Below are positions 12,299 through 22,329 of a DNA stretch of 64,000 nucleotides, piece by piece (position 1 is the stretch's first letter; each line of letters begins with the position of its first letter). The notes below the pieces were generated by a model. The model saw nothing but the letters and a program-made list of their open reading frames with translations, was not told where the DNA came from and did not search any database. The stretch is from Daldinia sp. FL1419 (lineage: Eukaryota > Ascomycota > Sordariomycetes > Xylariales > Hypoxylaceae), in assembly GCA_025201765.1 (NCBI GenBank), contig MU623366.1, positions 243,161 through 307,160 on the forward strand, written 5' to 3'. Made by a program: the position numbers and the translations under genes.

Positions 12299-12451
12299 TG
12301 TTAGATTAGTAAGCCTAAAAATAGCGTGGAAAAATTCTTTCCCTTACAATAATTCCATAAAAAGCCTTACTATTCTATTTTAGAATTCTAACAATAAGAA
12401 TAACAACTTAAATTCTACAATCATAATTTTTTCCTTATGTATTGTGTAACA
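12299..12451 (+). repeat. Copia-1 3' LTR
   Basis: A 153-bp repeat, TG...CA, preceded by the polypurine tract at 12289-12298 (a run of seven G). It retains CG and GC dinucleotides (for example AGCGTGG), so it is much less RIP-mutated than the 5' LTR. Confidence 0.88.
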
Positions 12452-12566
12452 GTATTATACTGAAACTCTTCCAATAAATTATGATATGAAATTGATAAAA
12501 AATTGATAATAATTGATAAAAGTTGATAAAAGGTAATAAAAACTAATAAGAGATAAAAAAATATAT
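12452..12566 (+). repeat. Element D, left fragment
   Basis: Matches the early part of D seen at 45430-45540 and 58175-58320, including the (ATTGATAAAA)-like minisatellite of about 10-bp units at 12490-12540. D resumes at 19588, after the LINE insertion. The first D bases are missing because Copia-1 abuts here. Confidence 0.8.
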
Positions 12567-14802
12567 TTATTTATTTATTTATTACTACCCCAATTTACCT
12601 AGAATATATTATAGGTATCCAATCCATCTTTTAGTATTTATTCCAGGTAGGAACTATATTTTAGAAAAAATCTACCCATTACCTATTTAAATAAACTACA
12701 TTATTATAATTTTAATTTTACCTTATATTCTTATTAAAATTTACCCTTTAATAAAAATAATTAAATTTTAATATAAAAAAATATTTTATATATTATAATA
12801 TCCAAACTTTATAAAATAATATAATAATAGCCTAAATATAAAGTAATAATAAAATCCAAAATAATTTTATTATTTTTTTTAATAAATAATAAAAATATTA
12901 TTATATTATAGAAAAATTATTTTGAAAAAAAGCTAAAATATATATAATTTATACAAAATATAAATATATATAAATAATTTCATATTTTTATAAAAAACCA
13001 TTATTTATTTTTACTTTTACAACCCTCTTTTCAATATTATAATATTATATTTATTTTTTTAAAATAACTTAAAATGATATTACTAATTTATAATCCTTCC
13101 CAATTAACCTTAATCCTTTTTATATTCTTTACTTACACTTTACAATATTATAATATAATACTACCATATCTATTACATTCATAATCCAATACTATTTTAA
13201 AAAATTTATTTTATTTTTATATATATATTATATCAAACAAAAAAAAATTTACATATTTATAAATATTCTATTATTTCTTTAATTTTATTTTATTATTAAT
13301 TTTCTTTAAATATTTTAATCTCTTCATTAAATATTATTATAACATCCTAAATTTAATATAATATTTTAATATTATATTATATTAAAATTATAATCCCAAT
13401 ATAATTATATATTATGAAAATAATTTGTTTATTAAAAATAAAAAATTACACAAAAAACATAACTATGCCTTTTTAACATAATTTTAAAAATTAATTATTA
13501 AAATTTTATTATAATTTTTCTAAAATTTTTAAACTTTTAAAAAATTTATTAAAAGATTATTAATAATATTTAATAACTATTCTTATTATACTTAATCCTT
13601 TATTTATTAAATCCATAATTCTTATATATTTTAATAATCCTAAAAAAATTATTTATTTTAATATTATTAATATTATAATTATTTTATAATATAACCTTAT
13701 TTTATAATTATTTTATTAATATTTATTAATTACAATATAAAATTTATAAAAAAATTAATTCTAAAAAAAATATATATATATATTATTTTATCCCCAATAA
13801 TCTACATTATCCCTATATATTATTATTATAATAATCTTTCATTTAAAAAATTTAATTAATATTAAATATTTTATTATTCTTTAATAATAATCCATTATAA
13901 ATCTTTAATAATTTCTTAATATATTTAAGCTTAAATTCTAATAAATACAACCCTCCCTTTAAGAATGTACTCGCCCTTGCTTAGGATTCCTTGGTGTATA
14001 TGACTGAGGAGAGCAAGGAGGAGGATGAGGAGGCGGATGCGGAGGAGTGTAAGCGCCTGGGAAGCTCTTTTCTTCCTTAAATTTTCCAAGCTTTAATAGT
14101 ACTATTGTTATAACCCTACGGAACACCTTTAAGTAATACCTGAATATAAAGTTCTATATTATAATTATAATAAGTACTTTAAATAATTATTTTTTATACA
14201 CTTTAAAGAACCCCATCAATAACAAATCCTTGCCAGTAGCTTTTTACAATTTAATTATTTTTAAAATTACTTTTATTCTTTTTGGTTTTATTCTTTTAAA
14301 TATATTAAATTTATTTTCTTAAGATCTTTCCAACCATGTGATAAGATTGAAAATATTAAATAAATTAATTATAAGATTTAGGAAAAATCTCTTTTTTAAT
14401 ATTATATTTTTTTTATTTATAGCCTATAATTCTTTATTAAATTAATAATACAATATTAAAAGGCTTTCTTTTTTAATAAATTATTAGTTGTGTAACCTAG
14501 CCCATTTTTCTATCTTCTATAAAATTTTATTATTTCCTAAAACTTTTATTAAAATTAATTTCCAATTATTTCTTTTAACTTTATTTATAATTTTTTTCAA
14601 TATTATTTAAGCTTTATTAAAAATTTCTTAATACCTTTATATTCTTTAATTTATCTATTATTTATATGTTTTTTTTACCTTTTTATAAAGTATTCCAATT
14701 TTATTATTCTATTATAACATTAATTATACCATAAGTTAAACATAATATAAGACCATTGCCAAAATAATCTTTTTCAATTTTTCAATAAAATATTCTATAT
14801 AT

Positions 14803-14956
14803 TTATAGTTATGGAGGGCTTATAATCAGATGCCTGCTAGGAGGCTTACGTACAAGGTTAATAATAATTGAATTAAGGAAAGAAAAAGAAGAAAATCTAA
14901 TTACAGGTGGGGAGTTTTAAGAATTTATAGGTAATATTATAAATATATATGCTACA
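14803..14956 (+). repeat. Repeat G, copy 1
   Basis: About 150 bp matching 16963-17140 in direct orientation. On the plus strand both copies can be read as YSYGGLIIxxLLGG followed by TIIELRKEKEE-like residues; this copy has stops from RIP. On the minus strand another frame is also nearly open (SSFSFLNSIIxN). Which strand, if either, was coding is unclear. Confidence 0.6.
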
Positions 14957-15022
14957 TATTAAATTTATTATTATTATCCTTTTAATAAATTTAAATTTAA
15001 AAAAAAATTTAAAATTATATTT

Positions 15023-15469
15023 GGTGATGGCTTTTCATAGAGATGTGAAGTCATTCACATATATTTATACCCTGCACAGACCGCATACACCCCGGCCCTC
15101 CCCCAGAACAACCTCTTTGCGATGCAGTAACGCTTTTGTTGTTTATGAAGAAAATAATGAAGCCATCTTGGACCTTGTTATTGCCCTACACCCGGGCCGC
15201 CGCCACACTATTTCACGAAATTCAGGTATTGTAATATATAAATTATTTTTCTATATTAAAGTTTGATTATTTTTATTGGAAGGTGAGTTCCAATAGGAAT
15301 ATAAGGTAAAGTCAAAGTTATGATAATATAATTTGTTCGGATAGGCGGCAGGTAGGTTTTCTCCGGAACACGGTTCCTACCCGGAACAAATACCAAGAGA
15401 TGGACCGGATACCTGTAATATATTCTAGGTAAATCGGGGTAGTAATAAATAAATAAATAAATAATAAAT
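15023..15469 (+). mobile_element. LINE-2: 5'-truncated LINE copy with the best-preserved 3' UTR
   Basis: The 12-bp target duplication AAAATTATATTT flanks it (15011-15022 and 15470-15481), and it ends in an (AATA)n tail. The body keeps many CG and GC sites (for example GGAACACGGTTCCTACCCGG), so it was barely touched by RIP and is the best reference for the family's 3' end. It sits in antisense orientation inside LINE-1. The open frame at 14949-15266 crosses the junction and is not a gene. Confidence 0.9.
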
Positions 15470-15481
15470 AAAATTATATTT

Positions 15482-16962
15482 AAATAATTATGTAATTATT
15501 ATTATTATTATTATTTAATTTTATTTAATATTAATGGAAATTGAATGTTAAGAGGTTATAATTCTTGATTATATGATTTTTTCTATTATAATATATATAT
15601 TAACCTTTAGATTATTAATATTTTTAATATTTGGCTATTGATGGAAAAATTATACGGCTTTTATTAATTTATAAAGATAAAAGTACCTCAATGTTATTAA
15701 TTTGAGTAAGAGTTTTAATTAATATATTTATCTTATTACTTACATATGAGATGGGTTTGTTATTATTTTAGTTATTATGGTTTTTAGGCTTTTAATTATT
15801 ATGTAAATTAATTGTTAGACAATATAATAAATATATAAATTTAATATATAATGTAAGAAATAATTTTTGATTATTAATTTTGGCTTATAATTTATTAATA
15901 ATAATATATTAGAGGTTTTTAATTTGATATTTATTAGGCATATTGGTAATATTAACATATTAATATATTTTTTCTTATATAATTAAGAAATAATAAATAG
16001 ATTTATTGTAGATCATATAGAGAGATTAAAACTTTCTGGCAAATTGTTACTATTTATTAACATTTTTATACAGATATAATAAGCTATCAAAAATAATTAT
16101 ATAATTCCAGACTTGGTTGGCCTCAGTATAAGCCAGTTGAGGTACCACCAATTCTTGAACTTTAGGCTTGAAATTATTGAAAAAATAATGGAATTTAATT
16201 TTATTATTATTTATAAAATTATTATTAATATATATTTTGTTTTTAATTTATAATAATTAAATGTTAAAATTAGTAGGACCTAATAAAAGAGGGAGATTAA
16301 AGAAGTATGATTTAGGTTTAATTATGTTAGATACTTGAAGTACTATTGAAAGAACTATTTAAAAAACTACTATTTAAACATTTAAATTTAAAAATGTTAA
16401 GGCTATTAATAATTAAATATTTTTTTTTCAAATTTAATTTTTAAAATATTAATTTTAATATTAAATTTAATAATAAAATTATTATATAAGTTATTATAAG
16501 TTTTTTAAATAATTTAGTTAATTTGTTAAGAGGAGAAGGGGATATTTTATTTTATTATAAAAGTGTTAAATTGAATCCCTTACAATTAATAGTTTGAATT
16601 AAAGAGAGAGAAATTGGGATTAGTTTAACAATTATTTTTATTAATATTAAATAAGATTATAAAATTTATTGGAATTAATTATTCAAATTTATTAGAATTA
16701 ATTATTTAATTATAAATATAAGGAATTTATAATTTTAAATTTTTAATAAAGTTTAAATATATAATTAAAAAAAATTAATTAATTATTTAATTTATTTAGA
16801 GATTAAGATTAATTACAATATAGATATTTGAAAGAGATTTTTATTATTTAAAATTAATTATATAATATTTTTAAAATTTTATTGAATTAAAATAAATTTA
16901 AAAAAATTTATAAAAAATTAGGGATATGAATATTAGCCCTATAAATTTAATTTAAAGAATTC
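15482..16962 (-). pseudogene. LINE-1 interior, including reverse-transcriptase remnant
   Basis: Degraded interior of LINE-1. The minus strand at about 16540-16490 gives the RT motif-2 pattern (LNKLTKLFKKLI, compare LLNTLGKLFEKLI in LINEs). A moderately GC-rich patch at about 16100-16165 is open for about 60 codons on the minus strand (contains VQELVVPQLAYTEANQVW) but matches no LINE domain that I recognise. A plus-strand basic stretch NKRGRLKKY at about 16280-16310 is also unexplained. Confidence 0.5.
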
Positions 16963-17140
16963 AATTATAGTTATGGAGGGCTTATAATTGGATACCTATT
17001 AGGAAACTCACATATAAAATTAACAATAATTGAATTAAGGAAAGAAAAAGAGGAAGATCTAGTTACAGGTGAAGAGCTCCAGGAATTTATAGGTAGCGTT
17101 GCAAGCGTACGTGCCACATGCTGGACCCACCGTTGCTTTT
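16963..17140 (+). repeat. Repeat G, copy 2 (better preserved)
   Basis: Direct repeat of 14803-14956. The plus-strand frame starts YSYGGLIIGYLLGN, continues LRKEKEEDLVTGEELQEF and ends in a GC-rich patch (about 17095-17135) before a stop. RIP spared the right half. The location is between the endonuclease and RT remnants of LINE-1, so it is either part of the LINE or an insertion. No target duplication could be defined. Confidence 0.6.
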
Positions 17141-17946
17141 ATTAAATTTTTTAAAATTACTCACTTTTTTTAATATATTTATATTTTATACTTCCACTTT
17201 CACAAATTCCTTATTTAAATATTTTCATGCCCAACCTTTTAACCTAAACTAATTCCAAATTAGATTTAAGTATAATATAATAATATTAAGATATTAAATA
17301 ATATAATTAAATTTTTTCTAATTAAGAAGCTTTAATCTTAAACATTTAAATCTTTTATTTATTTATACCAAATCTAATATTAAATTTTTATAATCTTATA
17401 TTTGCCTAATTATTATTTTTATTTCCATAATAAATTTAAAATTCTATTAAATTATTAATTTAAAAATTTCCGAAGTATATTAAGATATTCTTTTCTCTTT
17501 ATCTTATAAAGAATAATATATATTAAAATTTCTTATTACTATATTTATATTATAAAGATTTTTTAATATTAATTCTAATAATAGTAAATATTTATGATTA
17601 AAATTTAATTTTATATATATTAATTAAATAATGAAGGTATTAGATTTTATTTAAATTGATATTGTAGTTTAATTATGATTTTTTTTTTAGATTAATTTTT
17701 ATATATATATAAATTATGGCTTAATTTATATTATATTATATCAATTTATAATTATTAAATTAGGGACAATCCAATTTTCTATTATTAAAATAAAATTTTT
17801 AAATGATTATGATATTTAGTATCCCTTTATTTTTAAAGGTTTAAAATATAATTTAATAGTTTTTTCTTATATTCTAATATATTATAATAATTATATAATT
17901 TTATATATAATTTATGTAGTACTTTTGCGAGATTTACTATTTTTTT

Positions 17947-18165
17947 CAAAGTAATCCCAGTCGGAAGCCGCCGCTGCGGCGGGGTCTTCCCGATGGAGGA
18001 AGCTTCGGATCAAGGGAGTTTCGTGCAAGATCTGCCTTTCGTCCTTGTCTTCGGCTTGGAAGTTTTGTTTGTTACGGTGGTTATTTCGGAAAAATCCGAA
18101 ATACTTTCGTTCCGGGAACTCTGCGTTCTTTTTTTGTTAGAAGTACAGCTTTTTGTTTTTTTTAG
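17947..18165. other. GC-rich island within LINE-1
   Basis: About 220 bp of base-balanced DNA inside very AT-rich sequence, with the near-palindrome GCCGCCGCTGCGGCGG at about 17966-17981. The minus strand gives a Ser/Lys/Thr-rich stretch (KKRTQSSRNES, then KPKTRTKGRS) that would suit a nucleic-acid-binding ORF1 region of the LINE. The plus strand also has an open frame (17993-18217), judged a shadow. Escape from RIP suggests that this stretch was not duplicated closely enough to be recognised. Confidence 0.6.
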
Positions 18166-19587
18166 AATTACTAATATAAAACCATTATATATGGCATTAT
18201 GTATATTAAAAATATAATTAATATTATTTTTTTCTTTAAATTATTTTAATTTATATATATATACTTTTTTTATTATATTTTTTTATTTAATTACCTTTAA
18301 ATATTTTAGGTTCTATGTTCTATATACCCTACCACAATTCCAACACTTCTTTAATGCCTTACACATTGAATCACCCCCTTTATAAACAAAATTCATATAT
18401 TTATTATATTTAAATTACTTTTTATAATATTTTATAACATATTTAAAATAATAGTATTTAAAACATTATATTATTTTTATATTTTTTACAAATAACTTAT
18501 AAAGATAAAGTTTAATTTTCTATAATAACCTATTAGCGTAGAATCAATAAACTATATTTAATCTATTAATTTTTACAATTAAAGTTATAAATTTGATTTT
18601 TAAATATCTTTTAAATATAAGATTAATTTCAAAGATCTTAACTTTATTTTCCTTTGAAAAGATCTTTACCAAACCCTATAAATCAGCGTAAATATTTTTT
18701 AAATTAATTATTTTTAAGCTTTTGATTATTATTATAAAAGTTTATTTATTTTGATTATTTTTTAATTAAATGCCTTTTTAATCCAATTTTAAATTTTTTT
18801 ATATTATTTAATTTTGGGTTAGAATATTATTATAATATTATTATTACAAAATTAATATATTATTATAACCTTATTTTTATTAATTATATTATTAATAATT
18901 TATATAATTCTTTCGGAATTTCTTTTTAATATTTCTTGTAATTCTGCTATTATTTTAACTATGATTTTACATTGGAAATAGGCTGATATTATAATAATAA
19001 AGATTTAAAATTTAAAATTTTTTTTAGTGACTGTAGCCCAAAACTATTCTTATTACTTTTCAATATTATTTATCAATTTTAATTTTTTATTTATTATTTT
19101 TTTAATTAATTCCTTTATTTTATTTTATTTAAAAATATTATTTTATTATTACTTTTATTTTGCAGATATTATAATATTAACACATATTTTCCATATATTT
19201 ATTATCTTTTCAATTTTTACTTTTATTTCTTTTACTAAATTATTAATTTTAAATTTAATTATTTTTATTAATTTATTAATTAATATTACAATTATATTTA
19301 TTTTATTAAATTTAATTTTTATTTTTATTTTATTTCTTTTATTTTTTTATAATAATGATCTCCAAGGCAAGTTTATTTAGATTGTGGACCTAACTATCCA
19401 CCATCTGTATATTACCCCTTTTATTTTTTTTTAATAATATTGCCATTATATATATGATATAATGTTTTTCCATCGTTTATTTTAATATTAAATTTTTAAT
19501 AAATTAAATTATATGGCTTTTTACAAAAATTTTGTAAAAAAACAATCAAAAAAACCGAAAAGTCTCCAAATTCCATTTTTCTCAAAA

Positions 19588-21045
19588 AAAAAAATATATT
19601 AAAGATTTAAAGTTTAAAAAATATTTATAATTGGGTATATCTTTATTTAAATTAATTAAATAGGAAACAATTTATTTATATTAAATTTACATTTTAATAA
19701 CTCCTATAAAATATACCCTAACCCTATACTTTTATCATATAAAATTCTATAATTTTAAAAATTAATAATTTTATCCTTAAGAACTTAAATTAATTACATA
19801 GGAAAATAATTTCTAAAAATTTATTTATATTAAATAAAAACTCTAATTAAACAAGAACTTTAATAACTCCTACAGAATATACCCTAACCCTACACTTTTA
19901 TCGTACAAATCTCTATTAAAAAGTTAATTCTTAAATATATCTTAACTTAAATTAATCAGACAAGAAAACAACTTCTAAAAACTCTAATAACTCTTACAAA
20001 ATATACCCTAACCTTACACTTTTATCATACAAAATTCTATGATTTTAAAAATTAACAATTCTATCCTTAAAAACTTAAACTAATCAAACAAAAAAACAAC
20101 TTCTAAAAAACTCTAATAGCTCCTACAAAATATACCCTACAATTGATCATACAAATCTCTATAAAAAAACTAATAATCAGATATATCCTAACTTAAACTA
20201 ATCAAATAAAAAAACAACTTCTAAAAATTTATTTATATTAAACATAAATTCTAATTAAATAAAAGCTCCTACAAGACATACCCTGCAATTTTATCATACA
20301 AATCTCTATAAAAAAACTAATAATTAAGGATATCCTAACTTAAACTAATTAAATAAACAAACAACTTCTAAAGGCTTATACATTAAACATAAACTCTAAT
20401 TAAATAAAAACTCAAATTAAACAAGAGCTTTAATTGAACAGGAAGTTTAATTAAACAGGAACTCCTACAATTTTATCATACAAAACTTTATAAAAAACTA
20501 ATAATTCTATATTTAAAAACTTGAACTAATTAAACAAAAAATAATTCCTAAAAATTTATTTATATTAAATAAAAATTCTAATAACTCCTACAAGATATAC
20601 CCTACACTTCATCGTACAAATCTCTATAAAAAATTAATAATTCTATATTTAAGAACTTAAACTAATCAAATAAGAAAATAACTTCTAAAAGCTTATTTAT
20701 ATACCAAAAAACATTAGATTAACAGATTTCATCCTGGCCCTATCACCCTAACTTATTATTATAAAAAAACTAACAATTCTATATTTCAGAATTTAAGCTG
20801 ATCAGATAAGAAAACAATATCTAAAAACTTATTTACATATTAAAAAGCCTATAAAAACCTTAGAAAGGTTAACTCCATAAAAACTAATAAAATCCTATAG
20901 CTTCAATTACATAATTATATTATTCAATTACATAATTACATTACAACTTTCTATAAAAATCCCCCCCTTAAAAGAAAAAAAATATTTATATAATTAAAAT
21001 GCTTTAATTATAAAAATAATTAAAAAAAAATTTAATTAAAAACAT
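19588..21045 (+). repeat. Element D, continuation after LINE-1
   Basis: Tandem-like units of about 100-130 bp. Each contains CCTACAAAATATACCCTAAC-type sequence, a TACAAATCTCTATAAAAAAC-type block and AACTTAAACTAATCAAA. The telomere-like string CCCTAACCCTA occurs in several units (for example near 19718 and 19884). A conserved C-run followed by an A/T run is at 20961-20967. The sequence stops where L0 is inserted (left flank ACAT). The same order of blocks is seen at 58330-60500 and 50278-51350. Confidence 0.8.
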
Positions 21046-21415
21046 TAAATAAGAGCTCTAATAGCTCCTGCAGGATATGCCCTATACTTTAATTAATCTA
21101 TAATAAGCCAGAAATTATATGAGCCAAAGGATATAAAGTGACTATATTTTAAGGAAAGAAATAGGTTAATTGGATAGAAGAATAGATATAAATAATTACT
21201 TATTAATGGTAATATATTATAAGAAAATATCTTTAAAAAAATTGAAATTATATATTTTTATATAAAAATTCTATAAAAAAATTAAATTATAAAATCTAAT
21301 AAATCCCTAATAATTAAATAAGAAAAATAATTTTTAAGGGCTTATTTATATTTAAAAGAATTGTGGAGCCTTGGAGGGTTTAGTTCTAAAGAAGAAATAA
21401 GGTTTTGTCAAACAA

Positions 21416-21559
21416 TACACAGGGAAAAATTATAATTGTAGAATTTAAGTTGTTATTATTATTATTAAAATTTTAAAATAGAATAGTAAGGCTTTTTTTA
21501 TAGAATTATTATAAAGGAAAGAATTTTTCTACGTTATTTTTAGGTTTATTAATTTAATA
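21416..21559 (-). repeat. Copia-2 3' LTR
   Basis: Aligns with 12299-12451 in reverse complement (for example GGAAAGAATTTTTCTACG). It is adjacent to TACCCCCTT, the complement of the polypurine tract. Confidence 0.88.
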
Positions 21560-22329
21560 TACCCCCTTAGATGAAGCCGATAGGCAAATTTGGAACGTAT
21601 AATATCAAAAAAAAAATGTAATCCTTTTATATTCCTAAGTTGGTGTATTCCTTTAATTATATTTCCTTAATAGTTTCTTTATTTATTTTCTGTTTCTGTT
21701 ATATTACCTTATTTACATTTTTGAGTGCCTTGGTTTTTAGATAATTTAAAATATTTATTAAATCTATTTGTTCTTTAAAGTGGGTATGTTTTTCCTTTAA
21801 TAACATTTTTATAAATTTATTTATGTTTATACTTTTTGAATTAATGTAATTAATTTTAATATAATTTCTTTAAATTTTTTGTTTGAGTTAGTGATTATAT
21901 ATATTTATGTATTTTAGTTTTGTTTTGAGCTTTTTAATGTCTTTAATGATTAGTTCAATTGTTTATTTATTATTACATAATAAAAATATAATTTGATTTT
22001 TAAATTTAATTCTGAGGTTTTTGATTAGTTGTGATATGTAAAATTTTTTTTTTGTAATTTAAATTAGAACAAATAGTTTAGTTTTAGTAATAGAGGTAGT
22101 AATTATATCTTATTTATTAACTTTTCAATTAATTATTCCATTAAATAATTTTATTGTATATATTTATAAGTTTTTTTGATTAACTATGTTATTGGTAAAT
22201 AAAATATTGTTAACAATTTTAAAAACATTGTTTCCACTTAATTCTAAAGTATATCCTTATGTATATTAAAAATATTATATAATTTGGTTGGTTGTTGTAT
22301 AATGTTTTTGGCTTGAATTTAAGTTAAAT

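Larger units (their letters stand above)
7026..12451 (+). mobile_element. Copia-1: RIP-degraded Ty1/Copia LTR retrotransposon
   Basis: Two direct LTRs bound the element: 7026-7177 (heavily RIP-mutated, TGTTAG to TATTAG) and 12299-12451 (TGTTAG...GTAACA, TG...CA). A purine tract ending GGGGGGGTG abuts the 3' LTR. The length of 5.4 kb is normal for Copia. Degraded pol in the order integrase tail, RT, RNase H (Copia order) is visible on the plus strand. No matching 5-bp target duplication is found (CATTT left, GTATT right). The right flank continues as element D while the left flank is the gene-side DNA, so one border has been rearranged. Confidence 0.9.
12567..19587 (-). mobile_element. LINE-1: near full-length APE-type non-LTR retrotransposon, RIP-degraded
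   Basis: Element D is interrupted here by 7.0 kb. The 12-bp duplication AAAAAAATATAT occurs at 12555-12566 and 19588-19599. The 3' end at the left carries the (AATA)n tail, read here as TTTATTTATTT, followed by the conserved 3' UTR shared by every other copy. On the minus strand, from the right: a Lys/Glu-rich ORF1-like stretch (19380-19030), a cysteine pair CWNCGR like a gag zinc knuckle (about 18365-18330), an endonuclease box readable as IVIRNFNIYYSL (about 17545-17500, from GDFNxHHxLW by RIP), and RT-like LNKLTKLFKKLI (about 16540-16490). A truncated LINE (15023-15469) is inserted in it. Subtracting that leaves about 6.6 kb, fitting the Tad1-like size class. Confidence 0.8.

Noticed and set aside
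14090..14800. DDE transposase remnant on the minus strand
   Set aside because: Only vague aromatic/basic pattern; no catalytic triad or TIRs could be placed, and the interval is inside LINE-1.
19027..19380. 117-codon Phe/Ile/Leu-rich plus-strand frame
   Set aside because: Low-complexity by-product of A/T-only DNA; the minus strand fits LINE ORF1 better.
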